Origin: an uncultured Lachnospiraceae bacterium
GTDB taxonomy: Bacteria; Bacillota; Clostridia; Lachnospirales; Lachnospiraceae
Length of the DNA: 64,000 nucleotides
Assembly: GCA_910579735.1 (NCBI GenBank)
Contig: CAJTUZ010000016.1
Span: forward strand, 1 to 64,000
Direction of reading: 5' to 3'
A model generated the notes under the pieces. That model saw only the letters and a list, made by a program, of their open reading frames with translations, had not been told where the DNA came from and did not search any database. Of this stretch, positions 50,746 through 60,580 are shown piece after piece. The stretch's first letter is position 1, and every line of letters begins with the position of its first letter. The translations under genes were made by a program, and so were the position numbers.

Positions 50746-52104
50746 TTATACCCGGATCTTTTTGATCCATTTTCCGCCTCTTAACCGGAAAATACACCAG
50801 AATGTTTTGGCGATCTGATCCGATTTCAGACAGACATAGATCCAAAACGCCGACCAGTGCAGCACGAATCCCGCCAAAAGTCCCAACGGTATCGATAATA
50901 CCCATAGAAAAATATTATCGGCGAACATCAGCATCTTCGTATCTCCTCCGCCGCGCAATACCCCTTTTGTCATAATACTGTTCGTAGCCTGGAAAACAAT
51001 GATCAGGCTGATCGCCTTCATCAATTGCGCCGCTACTCCCGCCGTTTCTTCGGATACGTTATATGAGGAAATAATCGGTCCGCTGACCGCCATAATAAAT
51101 ACAGCCGAAAGAAGTCCCAGACCGATGCCCAGATACAGGAACCCGCCGGCCTGCTTCTGCGCTTTCTCTCTGTCGCCTTCACCCAATGTCTGTCCCGTTA
51201 CAATTGCGCCGGCCTGACACACGCCCTGTATCAGGACGGTGCTCATCTGCTGTGTGACGCTGGTGATCGCGTTGGCAGCCACAAACGTTACGCCCAGTCT
51301 GCCGATCACCATAGCTACGGTATTTCCGCCGATAGCCAGTATTCCGTCACTGATCAGAACCGGAATACTGATTCGTACGTACTCTCCGACCAGATCTCCT
51401 GTCTTCATCAGAAGATGCCGACAGCGGAATCCAATCCGTTTATCTGCAAACAGCAGATATCCGCAGATCACTCCCGCTTCAAAGAGCCTGGCGATCAGCG
51501 TTCCAAGTGCAGCTCCGGCTACTTCCATACGCGGCATACCGAATTTTCCGAAAATAAAGGCATAATTTGCACATAAATTAACGATAAAAGCTCCAATAGA
51601 AACAAACAGCGGCATCTGAACCTGTCCCACGCTTCGCAGAACTATCGTACACACCAATGACAGTCCCAGAAAAAAACAGGTCACAATGGAATACCGGAAA
51701 TAAATGATCCCCAGCCTGATAATTTCCTGCTCATCCGTATACATCCGCATGATACTTCCGGGACAGAACAACATACCCAGGGCAAAGATAAGAGCCAGTG
51801 AGACGGTAACCCGTATCATAATACAGACTGTCTTACGAAGCGCCAGTACCGCGCGCTCAGGTTCTTCCTTCTTCATTCCCCAATACCTGGCGATCAATAC
51901 GGATGCGCCCATTCCGATCCCCATACAGAAGATATGGTAGATATTAATAAACTGATTTGCCAGCGATACCGCAGACAGCTCCGTTTCTCCCAGATTCCCC
52001 ACCATGATCGTGTCCAGCATATTTACACCGATCGTAATCAGACTCTGCAGCGCTATGGGTGTTGCAAGAAATGCCACTCGTTTATAAAATTTACTGTCCA
52101 GCAA
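50746..52104 (-). CDS. MATE-family efflux transporter
   Basis: 452 aa from a TTG at 52104, seven bases after AGGAGG; the longer frame from 52191 adds a Cys/Lys/Arg-rich stretch encoded inside the preceding gene. Twelve membrane segments; the first carries PIALQSLITIGVNMLDTIMVGNLGETELSAVSLANQ, standard for MATE proteins, and TM7 the matching repeat ILAIGGNTVAMVIGRLG. Na+ or H+ driven export of an organic compound. Its start overlaps the GH120-like gene by 14 bases. Why an exporter sits in a glycan operon is unclear. Confidence 0.92.
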   Translation of the reverse strand: MLDSKFYKRVAFLATPIALQSLITIGVNMLDTIMVGNLGETELSAVSLANQFINIYHIFCMGIGMGASVLIARYWGMKKEEPERAVLALRKTVCIMIRVTVSLALIFALGMLFCPGSIMRMYTDEQEIIRLGIIYFRYSIVTCFFLGLSLVCTIVLRSVGQVQMPLFVSIGAFIVNLCANYAFIFGKFGMPRMEVAGAALGTLIARLFEAGVICGYLLFADKRIGFRCRHLLMKTGDLVGEYVRISIPVLISDGILAIGGNTVAMVIGRLGVTFVAANAITSVTQQMSTVLIQGVCQAGAIVTGQTLGEGDREKAQKQAGGFLYLGIGLGLLSAVFIMAVSGPIISSYNVSEETAGVAAQLMKAISLIIVFQATNSIMTKGVLRGGGDTKMLMFADNIFLWVLSIPLGLLAGFVLHWSAFWIYVCLKSDQIAKTFWCIFRLRGGKWIKKIRV

Positions 52105-54055
52105 GACTGTTCCTCCTCGGGTCAATCGTATATACCATCCCTTCTTTACCGCTCCAAACTTTTTCCTCCTGCATCCACAGCACTTTTTCATCGATGTCTG
52201 CTGCTTTGGCCAATTGTTTTCTGTCAGGTACGGGCCATTCGTCTATATGTCCGATCAGCTTCCGGCGTTTCATATCTTCTACAAACAACGGCGCTTTCCT
52301 GTCCGCCGGCAGAAACCGCAGCGTCAGCGCTTCAGGATCCACTTCCACGTCAAACCATCCTTCCATGCCGTTTAGGTCAAAACCGTAAAACTCCTGCCAC
52401 GCGCCAAGATGCAGGCATACCGGAGGCTCCGGATATAAAATTCGAAGATAGCCGCCAAACAGTTTTACATACAGATTACCCTCTGCCATATTGTCTTTCG
52501 TCGGCAGCTTTATGGCCGCTTCTTTGCAATCATAAAACAAATTGCCCACAATCCTTGCATCCCGTGAAGTGCCGCCACGCTGCATTCCTCCCATTCGGAA
52601 AGACACCGGTTTGGAAAAATAACCTGCGCTGCGGCATCTGCCGATCAGATTGGAGACGATCCGCAGATGATCCGTTCCTTCTCCGTATATACCATATCCG
52701 TTTACCACATCATGTTCTTTCATCTTATACCAGCCGGAAGAACCGGGTTCATCGGGAATATCCGCTTCCTGAAAACGGCCTTCCACATTCCAGATCAGGT
52801 TATTGTCGATCAGATTGATGCCGTCCCGCGTACATTCGATAAAAATTGCCTCTCTCTGCTCTATGCCGTTTAGAAACAAATTGCTGGTGATACGGTTGTT
52901 TTCGTTACCGCAATCCAGCCAAAGATGATCCGCCCGCAGCGTATTGCGGAAAATATTGCGTCTGATAAGTCCGTCCACACTGTTGTGCAGCTTTATACCG
53001 CCCGCTTCCCAGGACAGTTCCATTTTCTGCCATCCGGTTCCTTCGATCAGGTTATCCTCTATTAACATATGCTGCGCAAACAGGCCGGCAATACCGCAGA
53101 CGCCGGCGTCTTTGATCGTACAGCCTCTGATGATACTATATCCGATCTGCTGGTTCTCATCAATATCATGATGCCAGCATTCGTTGCCTACATCGATTCC
53201 TACGGCGTTGGACCAGTCGATCACACAATCTTCTATGATCCAGTGATGTCCACGGAAGCAGGAAAGCGCGCCTCTTTGAGGCACGGGAGCGCCGCCCGCC
53301 GCATGTGCAAATGTGATCCCTTTTACGCGGATATAAGACAGAAAGGGAATTTCCGGTGCAAAGCATTGCTCTCTGCAGGTAACCTCTATCTGATGCTCTG
53401 CAGGATCGTCATCATTCTCCAACCGGAAATGAACGGTCTGCCCATTGGCTTCCACCCAATAGCTTCCCGGCATATCAGACATCTGATGATAAAGCGCTAC
53501 CTGCTTAAGCGGCTTTCCGTCACAGAAGATCATCCCCCTGCGGTTCAGATAGGGTGTCATATCCGTCTTATCATATTCGATAAAAAGCCTGTCATGCAGA
53601 ATATTGACGCAGCAGAAAGGATTGTAACCGCAAAACAGAGCCGGATCCAGACGATACTGCCATATCCTGCAATCTCTGTACTCTCCCGTATCTTCCGGTC
53701 CATGCGTAAGCCGCCAGTCCGTACTTTTTGTGAAATCTGTCACGATCTCGGACGCTTTTATCACTACCTCTTCTTTGTCAAAGGCCTCATAACTGATCAT
53801 GCAGGCCGCATCCATACCTCCCTGCGCCGGCCGCACGCATTCCCGGTAAGTTCCGCCGTGGATAAGTATGCGGGTACCGGGTACAGCGGCCTTCGCCGCA
53901 GCCTGAATCGTCAGAAGCGGTCTCCCGGGACTGCCATCATTTTTATCATCCGCAAGCGGATGTTTCTGATCTACATGAAGCTCTTTGTCATATACCTGCT
54001 CTTTCTCCCAAAATGCAAATAATGTCCCATCCGGAAGATATGCTGTTTTATCCAT
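52091..54055 (-). CDS. GH120-like beta-helix enzyme, probable beta-xylosidase
   Basis: 654 aa, no signal peptide. The N-terminus has the GH120/beta-helix opening KNDGSPGRPLLTIQAAAKAA and GTYRECVRPAQGG, then repeated right-handed parallel beta-helix coils (about 235-530; e.g. HWIIEDCVIDW, NNRITSNLFLNG, DNNLIWN). An inserted beta-sandwich lies near 115-235. Asp381 in LWLDCG and Glu407 in IFIECTRDG match in spacing and context the nucleophile and acid/base of GH120 XylC (Asp382, Glu405), as I recall that enzyme. A generic 'beta-helix protein' label would miss this. A terminator hairpin separates it from the upstream binding-protein gene. Confidence 0.75.
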   Translation of the reverse strand: MDKTAYLPDGTLFAFWEKEQVYDKELHVDQKHPLADDKNDGSPGRPLLTIQAAAKAAVPGTRILIHGGTYRECVRPAQGGMDAACMISYEAFDKEEVVIKASEIVTDFTKSTDWRLTHGPEDTGEYRDCRIWQYRLDPALFCGYNPFCCVNILHDRLFIEYDKTDMTPYLNRRGMIFCDGKPLKQVALYHQMSDMPGSYWVEANGQTVHFRLENDDDPAEHQIEVTCREQCFAPEIPFLSYIRVKGITFAHAAGGAPVPQRGALSCFRGHHWIIEDCVIDWSNAVGIDVGNECWHHDIDENQQIGYSIIRGCTIKDAGVCGIAGLFAQHMLIEDNLIEGTGWQKMELSWEAGGIKLHNSVDGLIRRNIFRNTLRADHLWLDCGNENNRITSNLFLNGIEQREAIFIECTRDGINLIDNNLIWNVEGRFQEADIPDEPGSSGWYKMKEHDVVNGYGIYGEGTDHLRIVSNLIGRCRSAGYFSKPVSFRMGGMQRGGTSRDARIVGNLFYDCKEAAIKLPTKDNMAEGNLYVKLFGGYLRILYPEPPVCLHLGAWQEFYGFDLNGMEGWFDVEVDPEALTLRFLPADRKAPLFVEDMKRRKLIGHIDEWPVPDRKQLAKAADIDEKVLWMQEEKVWSGKEGMVYTIDPRRNSLAGQ

Positions 54056-54098
54056 TTTACCTCCATTCCAGAGTGTCTGCCCTCTGCTCTGCTGCCGT

Positions 54099-54132
54099 TA
54101 AAAAACAGGAACCGGCAAAAGCCGATTCCTGT
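54099..54132 (-). terminator. intergenic terminator after the solute-binding protein gene
   Basis: ACAGGAACCGGC (54105-54116) pairs with GCCGATTCCTGT (54121-54132), one mismatch; the minus strand follows with TTTTTTAA. It probably reduces, rather than abolishes, transcription of the downstream GH120-like, MATE and GH95 genes, for which I found no separate promoter. Confidence 0.8.
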
Positions 54133-54168
54133 CTTTTCCTGGCTGTATTTGCGCCACTCTTGTTTCAA

Positions 54169-55959
54169 TTATTCTGCTACCGCTAACTTAGCATCCAGTT
54201 CGATCTGATATTTTGCCACATCAGCTTCATACAGTTCCTGGAAACCGAAACCATCCATCTGTGTACACATCTCATCCCACATTGCATCGAATTCCGCATC
54301 ATCTTTTGCAAAGATCATTCTCCAGGAATAATCACAAAGTGTATCGTTACACTGATTTCTGATAACTGAGATATCGGAAGAATCGCTCGGCAGTGATACG
54401 CTGACATTCGGACTGATTAGGAGCACATTGTTCTTCTTCATGTAGTCTACCGGCTCCTGCGCATCAAATTTTTCCTGCCACTCTCTCTTCATATCTGTCA
54501 TCGTAGCTTCTTTATAGCTGCTCCAGTATTGACAGGTATAAGATTCTCCACTATTCGGGTTCGTACTGATTGCTGCAACGATCCACTGATTGATCGCGTT
54601 GTTACCGTCGTTATAACCGCCGCCGCCGTACTCTTCGGGTACCGGAAGGTTATCCATCAGCGCGTTATCGTTCATCAGCGTAAATTTACCGTCGTCACCA
54701 ACTGAATAATTAAATCCTTCTATTCCATCATGCTGGAATGTCAATCCTTCCGGACTTGCATACCAGTCAAGGAATTCCATGATTCTTTCGTATTTCTCGC
54801 CTTCTACCTGAGATCCTACTGCAAATACACGTGTACTTCCATAGTAGCTGTCTGCATCAGCATAGTAAATCTGATCTTTTACAGGTGTGAAAATAAATGC
54901 ATTACCTGCTTTGAGTCTGTCCTGTGAATTCCAGAAACCTACCTGCCAGCTGTACCACATCAGATACACCTGTCCTGCAGACATCTTCGCAACTGCCGAG
55001 TTCCAGTCCTGTGTACCGGAATCGGGATCTACCAGTCCTCTTCTCTGCGCATCATTTAAGAAGTGCAGGATCTTATAGTAAGTAGCATTCTTATCCGTTA
55101 ACGGAGTGAACGTATTATCTGCTTTTAAGATTGCTGAACCTTTAATTTTTTCTCCATACCAGGTAGTAAGCTGTACTACATTGGCAATACCAAGCATACC
55201 GTCGCCGCCATCCCAGTCTGCCCAAAGAGAGAACGGATAGGCCGGATCGCCGTTTTCATTCGTCGGATGCGCTTTCATCATATCTTCCAGCACGTCCAGC
55301 AGTCCGTTTAAGTCTGCGATCTCCGGACATCCCAGTTCGGAATACAGATCCCAGCGAAGCATCGGACTGGAATAAATAACATCCTGTGTATAAGAAGTCG
55401 GAGAAGTATTGGTCATCTCAGACGGAATTCCGTATGTCTGTCCGCTGTTCCCCGGAAGTCCGTTATTAAGTACATCGATCTGATCTTTATACTGTATCAG
55501 ATTCGGATAATTACCGATCTCTGCAGAAATATCTTTTACCAGTCCTGCATCAACACAGTCGGCAAAGTCCGATCTTTCCAGAACCAGAATATCTCCCAGA
55601 TTACCGCTGCTGGCACGAGTCTGGAAAACCGCATCGCCTGCTACCTGAGGAGCAATAATACTCAGTTCCAGATTAAAACGGTCCTTTACGACCTTATCAA
55701 ACCAACCGCTCTGCACGCCCTGATAATTTGCCGCCACATCATAGATCTCAATCTGCATCAGATCTCCTGCCGCTGCGCTGCCGCCTGCCGCTGATGAATC
55801 ATCAGTCTGAGCATCCCCCGCTGCCGCATCCTGCGTGTCTGTGGTAGACTGGCTGTTATCTGCCGCTCCCGGAGTGTCTGTGCCCCCGCCGCAGCCGGTC
55901 AGCATGGAAATTGTCATAGAAGCTGCCAACAACACGGATAGTATTTTTTTCCTTTTCAT
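54169..55959 (-). CDS. sugar ABC transporter solute-binding lipoprotein
   Basis: 596 aa. Signal peptide with lipobox LTGC (Cys about 22), a Ser/Thr/Asp/Ala-rich linker to about 65, then a large type of extracellular binding fold (family 1, LipO/YtcQ-like, about 70 residues longer than maltose-binding types). It captures oligosaccharides at the cell surface and passes them to the two permeases encoded upstream. The ligand is probably a substituted xylan or arabinan fragment, judged from the surrounding hydrolases. AAAGGAGGATAAAAA precedes the ATG. The transporter has no ATPase gene here, so a shared MsmX-type ATPase is expected. Confidence 0.92.
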   Translation of the reverse strand: MKRKKILSVLLAASMTISMLTGCGGGTDTPGAADNSQSTTDTQDAAAGDAQTDDSSAAGGSAAAGDLMQIEIYDVAANYQGVQSGWFDKVVKDRFNLELSIIAPQVAGDAVFQTRASSGNLGDILVLERSDFADCVDAGLVKDISAEIGNYPNLIQYKDQIDVLNNGLPGNSGQTYGIPSEMTNTSPTSYTQDVIYSSPMLRWDLYSELGCPEIADLNGLLDVLEDMMKAHPTNENGDPAYPFSLWADWDGGDGMLGIANVVQLTTWYGEKIKGSAILKADNTFTPLTDKNATYYKILHFLNDAQRRGLVDPDSGTQDWNSAVAKMSAGQVYLMWYSWQVGFWNSQDRLKAGNAFIFTPVKDQIYYADADSYYGSTRVFAVGSQVEGEKYERIMEFLDWYASPEGLTFQHDGIEGFNYSVGDDGKFTLMNDNALMDNLPVPEEYGGGGYNDGNNAINQWIVAAISTNPNSGESYTCQYWSSYKEATMTDMKREWQEKFDAQEPVDYMKKNNVLLISPNVSVSLPSDSSDISVIRNQCNDTLCDYSWRMIFAKDDAEFDAMWDEMCTQMDGFGFQELYEADVAKYQIELDAKLAVAE

Positions 55960-55999
55960 TTTTTATCCTCCTTTTTGTTTTGGTTATAACAGTAAAACG

Positions 56000-56935
56000 T
56001 CAGCCTTTTACAGCGCCGATCATGATACCCTTTGTAAAGAACCGTTGGAAAATGGGGTACACCAGAATAATAGGCGTCACCACCACAATCGTTACCGTCA
56101 TTCTGATAGATGTTGCCGTCTGGGCATGCGCCAGACTTGCCGCAAGGTTTACTCCCGAAGTACTGTTGTTGACAAGAGCCTTCAAAGAACTTGCCTGATT
56201 AATATACTGATACAGAGTAAACTGCAATGTGTATAATTTGCTGTCCGTCACCAGAAGCAGTGTATCCTGGAAAGCATTCCACTGTGCAACCGCTGCAAAA
56301 ATTGCTATGGTTGCAAGAATCGGTTTAATGACCGGAACAATAATAGAGAAAAATACCCTGAGCGTTCCCGCCCCATCGATCTCCGCCGCATCCTGAAGTT
56401 CTTTCGGAACAGATTCCACGAAAGTTTTACATAGAATGATATAAAACGGCTGTACTGCCATCGGCAGAATATATCCCCAGAAATTATTCGTCAGATGCAG
56501 ATTGCGCATTGTAATAAACCACGGAATGATACCGGCATTAAAATACATCGTTGCTGCCACAAACCGATACCATATTTTTCTCTTCCAAAGCGTTTCTCTG
56601 GTGAACATAAATCCCAAGAACGCGGCAATCACTACTGTAAACAGTGTTCCCACAAGCGTTCTTGCTATGGAAATCTCAAGCGCCCTGAACAGATCCGGAA
56701 TCTGCATAACCTGTTTATAATTGTTAAAATGAAGTTCCTTGGGCCAAAACAGCACCTTTCCTCTCTGACTCAGGTCATTGGAACTGATCGTATTGATAAA
56801 TATGTAATAAAAAGGATACACACACACAAAGGCAAATATCGTATAGATCACATATGTCAGCACACTGATGATCCTGTCCGCGGTACTGACTTTATATTTT
56901 ACCTTTTTTGCATATATTTCTTTCTGTCGTTTCAT
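56000..56935 (-). CDS. sugar ABC transporter permease (LplC/YtcP-like)
   Basis: 311 aa from the ATG at 56935, seven bases after AAAGGAG; Met six residues earlier is less well placed. Six membrane segments. The EAA loop that contacts the ATPase reads VPKELQDAAEIDGAGTLRVFFSIIVPVIKP. N-terminal TADRIISVLTYVIYTIFAFVCVYPFYYIFI is typical of the LplC group, which pairs with an LplB-type partner. It is 40 bp upstream of the binding-protein gene. Confidence 0.92.
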   Translation of the reverse strand: MKRQKEIYAKKVKYKVSTADRIISVLTYVIYTIFAFVCVYPFYYIFINTISSNDLSQRGKVLFWPKELHFNNYKQVMQIPDLFRALEISIARTLVGTLFTVVIAAFLGFMFTRETLWKRKIWYRFVAATMYFNAGIIPWFITMRNLHLTNNFWGYILPMAVQPFYIILCKTFVESVPKELQDAAEIDGAGTLRVFFSIIVPVIKPILATIAIFAAVAQWNAFQDTLLLVTDSKLYTLQFTLYQYINQASSLKALVNNSTSGVNLAASLAHAQTATSIRMTVTIVVVTPIILVYPIFQRFFTKGIMIGAVKG

Positions 56936-57024
56936 GTTTTCTCTCCTTTCCATGCCGCTTATCGTGCCGCTTCAGCTTATGCCGGGGCAGTTCGCAGGCA
57001 GCATGCCTGTGTGTAAAGATACGG

Positions 57025-57948
57025 TCAGATAAATCCTTCTCCTCTAACCAGTTTGGAAATACCGTTCGTACCGCACAGAAGCAGAACACTCACTACTGAT
57101 TTCAGAATACTGATCGCCGTGGAAAGAGAATATCCTCCATTACCCATTGCCAGATTGTATACATAAAGATCCAATACCTGTATACTCTCTTTATTAAAAG
57201 CATTTTCAAATACAAAATACTGTTCCATTCCGTTCGACAGGAAATTCGCCAGACTGAGCATTACCAGTACAAAATAGGTCGGCAGAATACTGGGAATCGT
57301 AATATGTCTGATAATCTGCATCCTTGAAGCGCCATCCACCCGCGCCGCTTCGGTCAGTTCGCCGTCTATTCCTGTAATTGCCGCAATATACATAATTGCC
57401 GACCAGCCTGCATTTTTCCAGGTCAGCCATACCCACATCTTGAACCAGACATGATCGGCCGACTGCAGGAAAAGCTGCGGTGATTCAATAATTCCCAGAC
57501 TCATCAAGATCGAATTCACTACGCCGGTACTGTTAAGCAGGCAGTACGCGATAGAATATACCAGTACCCAGCTTATAAAATTCGGCAGCGTTGTGACCGT
57601 TTGTACAAATTTCTTGAACGGCACACATTTGATCTCATTCAAAAAAACCGCAAAGATCATAGGAAACCATGAGAACAAAAGACTCAGACCGCTCATTGCA
57701 AAGGTATTACGTAAAACCTTTAAGATCTGCATGAGCTTCACAGGATTATCCACCATGGATTTAAACCATTTTAAACCGGCAAATTGATCCATAGACAGCG
57801 GAAACGGCGGTTTATAATCAAAAAACGCATATACCCATCCATAGAGCGGATAATAAGAAAATATCGCTACCAGCACCAAAAACGGAAGGATATAAAGAAA
57901 CTCCCGAAACCCTCTTCTGTTCCGTTTGTTTTGAAAATATTTCTTCAT
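57025..57948 (-). CDS. sugar ABC transporter permease (LplB-like)
   Basis: 307 aa from the ATG at 57948, one base after the GH51 stop; an ATG at 57960 would begin directly on the AAAGGAG ribosome site, so I prefer the later one. Six membrane segments, with the N-terminal LYILPFLVLVAIFSYYPLYG and the EAA loop ELTEAARVDGASRMQIIRHITIPSI. Partner of the LplC-like permease; together they form the channel for the imported oligosaccharide. Translation is coupled to GH51. Confidence 0.92.
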   Translation of the reverse strand: MKKYFQNKRNRRGFREFLYILPFLVLVAIFSYYPLYGWVYAFFDYKPPFPLSMDQFAGLKWFKSMVDNPVKLMQILKVLRNTFAMSGLSLLFSWFPMIFAVFLNEIKCVPFKKFVQTVTTLPNFISWVLVYSIAYCLLNSTGVVNSILMSLGIIESPQLFLQSADHVWFKMWVWLTWKNAGWSAIMYIAAITGIDGELTEAARVDGASRMQIIRHITIPSILPTYFVLVMLSLANFLSNGMEQYFVFENAFNKESIQVLDLYVYNLAMGNGGYSLSTAISILKSVVSVLLLCGTNGISKLVRGEGFI

Positions 57949-57949
57949 C

Positions 57950-60418
57950 TTACCTACCATCTCCTTTCCTTGTAAGCTCCAATACCGCCACGCAAAGCGC
58001 CGACATACGGTATGTAAAATCTGCGGCCGCTCCCGTCTGACTGTAAGTCTTATCGCTCACGTGTTCCGGCTCCTCAAAACTGTTGATATCCGTTTTTCCT
58101 CCGGTAAGTACATGTGCCGTATAATCTGTCTCAACTTCACAGTCCAGTTTGATCTCTATCCCGGCTTCCTCTTCTTCCATATTCACCAGCTTGACATAAA
58201 TCTTCTTTTCATCAGCCGTTACAACGCTGCTCTGCGCCGGGAAGGAAGGGAGGTCAGTCTCTCCGATCAGAATATCTTCATGATATAATTGCAGAACCGT
58301 TCCGTCAGTCCGGTAAGCATATCTTGTAAATCCTTCTACAGGACAGGTTTCTTCCTGAAAATGTGCAAGTTCCCTGGAACTTGGTCCGTACTGGTCTGTC
58401 AATACATGTTCCTTACCTTTGATCTTCCACAGAATCGGTTTTACATTTTCCACATTCCACGCAGCCGGCGGATGTGTTTCATCGCTGATGTATCTGGTAT
58501 CCGGTAATCTGTAAGGAAAGATTCCAAGTACATGCTCTTTCTCATCATTTTTTTCTATGTATAATTCGATTCCAAACGTACCGTTCTCCTGCACTTCATC
58601 ACCGAATACGACCAGGATCTCGTCAAGCTTTGCCCCAAAATGCCTGCGGCTTTCCGCAATCTGCTCTTCATCCGGAGGGGTAATAATAAAACTGCCCGCA
58701 TCTTCCTGTACTCTGCCCATTATTTCATGCTCTGCATCCTGTTTTGCACCATTCCAGACAGGATTTCTGAATCGCAGGCCCGGCTGTCCCAGCAACGCCA
58801 GACGGCCTTTCATCGGCCGGGTGATCCGTTCCGTTGCAAGCTCACTGGCCGCTACATATTCTCCCCTGAAAGCCCCGAACATTTTCCACACATAATAGCT
58901 GGGTATGCCGAAACTCTTCGTATGGTCAAAACGGATCAGGTTAGGAGACCATGACTGATAGTTCACATTTTCCAAAAGCGGCGCATAGGAAGCCAGCGTT
59001 ACAATATCCTGATTCCGTTCTACACCGGTAAAAAATGCCGCTTCACCAAGCGCTGCATAAAGTTCGCTTACATATCCCCTCACCACGGCCACTTCGCCCA
59101 AAAAGATCTCCGGGCCGTTCCGGTCATATGCGTCAAACAAATGCGTATTTTCCGCAAACCATTCCGTCGTATCATAATAATGTTCATCCACGATCTGCGC
59201 TTCCAGTCCCTTTTTCTCCAAATGGGAATCGGCAATACACTGAATATGCGGATATTTTGCCTTGACAGCATCATAAAACATCCTGTACCTTGTTTCGTAG
59301 TTTTCTCCCCAGTTCTCGTTTCCGATTTCAATATAATTCATCAGAAACGGTTCCGGATGTCCCATCTGCGCCCGCAGTGCGCCCCACTTCGTATCTGTGC
59401 CGCCTACCGCATATTCAATGGCATTCAAAGTATCTTCCAACGCAGCTTCCAGCTCTTTGCCTTCCATCAGCGTTTCCTTTCTTGCCTGACAGGTCATGCC
59501 GCAGTTACAGACATACAGAGGTTCCATATTCAGATCTTCACAAAACTGCAGATATTCATGAAAACCAATCCCGTCATATGTTCTGTAATGCCACATCAAC
59601 AGTTTCCCCGGCCTCTCCCAGACCGGACCTACGGTATCTGCAAACCGCCACATTGTGGAAGGCGTGAATCCCTCTACAATACATCCGCCCGGAAAACGGA
59701 AAAATTTCGGCTGAAGCCCTTTGAGCAGTTCTGCAATATCACTGCGCATCCCGTGATCCTTAAAAGTTTTCACCGGCATCAGCGATACAAAACCAAGCTG
59801 CAGCCTGCCCCCTTCTGCGCAGCACAGACATGCCGATTTCTCCAGTGCATCCTCCGCTGCCTCATAGACCAGATCATAGCGTTTCCAGTCTCCCGGTTCC
59901 ACATGCAGGCTTCCGGCCGTTACTCCCGCAAAAGAAAGCGTCAGGTTAACCGCTTCTTCCGCTTTGGCAAACATATAAAAACGATAGCTCTCTCCTTTCG
60001 TCTGGGCAATACCGCAGAATCCTACATTTTCCAGGGATCCGCCGGGTGTAAATTCTACTTCCAGACTGGCCCGTCTGTGCTCATTAAGCGTATCATCCTG
60101 CCGCAGCGCCATCCGCGCATTCTTCGTATACCAGCCGGGAATCTCTGTTTTTTCAAGCTTCCCCAGCTTTACCCAGCGGGTGAGGCCTTCTCCGCCGTTA
60201 AACTCGTCCCGCCATCCTTTATCTGTTTCAAAGGCGTATCCATTCTCCACGGCATGGCATCCATCCGGCAGCAAAGAATCTTCAAAACTCCTGTTGCGCA
60301 AAAGCTCCGGATAAAGCCCGCCATCTACTGCACGGTTAATATCTTCCAAAAAAATCCCGTACAGATTCGGCGCCGTTTTCATCAGCTTCTCTTTGACCTT
60401 GATCGTCAGTTCTGCCAT
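57950..60418 (-). CDS. GH51 alpha-L-arabinofuranosidase
   Basis: 822 aa, cytoplasmic. N-terminal segment with PNLYGIFLEDINRAVDGGLYPELLRNRSFED, a carbohydrate-binding-like jelly roll (about 70-215), then the (beta/alpha)8 barrel with acid/base Glu368 in EIGNENWG and nucleophile Glu442 in FLGEVAVV, and a C-terminal beta domain. It removes arabinofuranose from arabinoxylan or arabinan oligosaccharides. First gene of the transporter operon, directly behind the TTGACA-17-TAATAT promoter and AACGTTAAAC sites. Confidence 0.92.
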   Translation of the reverse strand: MAELTIKVKEKLMKTAPNLYGIFLEDINRAVDGGLYPELLRNRSFEDSLLPDGCHAVENGYAFETDKGWRDEFNGGEGLTRWVKLGKLEKTEIPGWYTKNARMALRQDDTLNEHRRASLEVEFTPGGSLENVGFCGIAQTKGESYRFYMFAKAEEAVNLTLSFAGVTAGSLHVEPGDWKRYDLVYEAAEDALEKSACLCCAEGGRLQLGFVSLMPVKTFKDHGMRSDIAELLKGLQPKFFRFPGGCIVEGFTPSTMWRFADTVGPVWERPGKLLMWHYRTYDGIGFHEYLQFCEDLNMEPLYVCNCGMTCQARKETLMEGKELEAALEDTLNAIEYAVGGTDTKWGALRAQMGHPEPFLMNYIEIGNENWGENYETRYRMFYDAVKAKYPHIQCIADSHLEKKGLEAQIVDEHYYDTTEWFAENTHLFDAYDRNGPEIFLGEVAVVRGYVSELYAALGEAAFFTGVERNQDIVTLASYAPLLENVNYQSWSPNLIRFDHTKSFGIPSYYVWKMFGAFRGEYVAASELATERITRPMKGRLALLGQPGLRFRNPVWNGAKQDAEHEIMGRVQEDAGSFIITPPDEEQIAESRRHFGAKLDEILVVFGDEVQENGTFGIELYIEKNDEKEHVLGIFPYRLPDTRYISDETHPPAAWNVENVKPILWKIKGKEHVLTDQYGPSSRELAHFQEETCPVEGFTRYAYRTDGTVLQLYHEDILIGETDLPSFPAQSSVVTADEKKIYVKLVNMEEEEAGIEIKLDCEVETDYTAHVLTGGKTDINSFEEPEHVSDKTYSQTGAAADFTYRMSALCVAVLELTRKGDGR

Positions 60419-60447
60419 GTCCTTCTCTCCCTTAAATTTTTAAGTAA

Positions 60448-60499
60448 AACGTTAAACTTGTGTACTTTAGATATTACTCTGCCTTCCTTATACTGTCAA
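60448..60499 (-). promoter_or_regulatory. promoter and AACGTTAAAC operator of the GH51-ABC operon
   Basis: Minus strand TTGACA (60494-60499), 17 bp, TAATAT (60471-60476), followed by the operator copy AACGTTAAAC at 60448-60457 (minus strand GTTTAACGTT), just downstream of the likely start point. The core AACGTT is palindromic, with a wider GT..AACGTT..AC symmetry here. Confidence 0.8.
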
Positions 60500-60580
60500 T
60501 AGGAATTCTAAATTTTTTATGCACTTTGTAAAATATCTATAATTTTTATCAATATTTTTTATATACTTTTTCCACATTGG

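Noticed and set aside
59141..60502. A 453-codon frame on the plus strand opposite GH51
   Set aside because: Cys/Arg/Ser-rich product, antisense to a clear GH51 gene with catalytic motifs; a shadow of codon bias.
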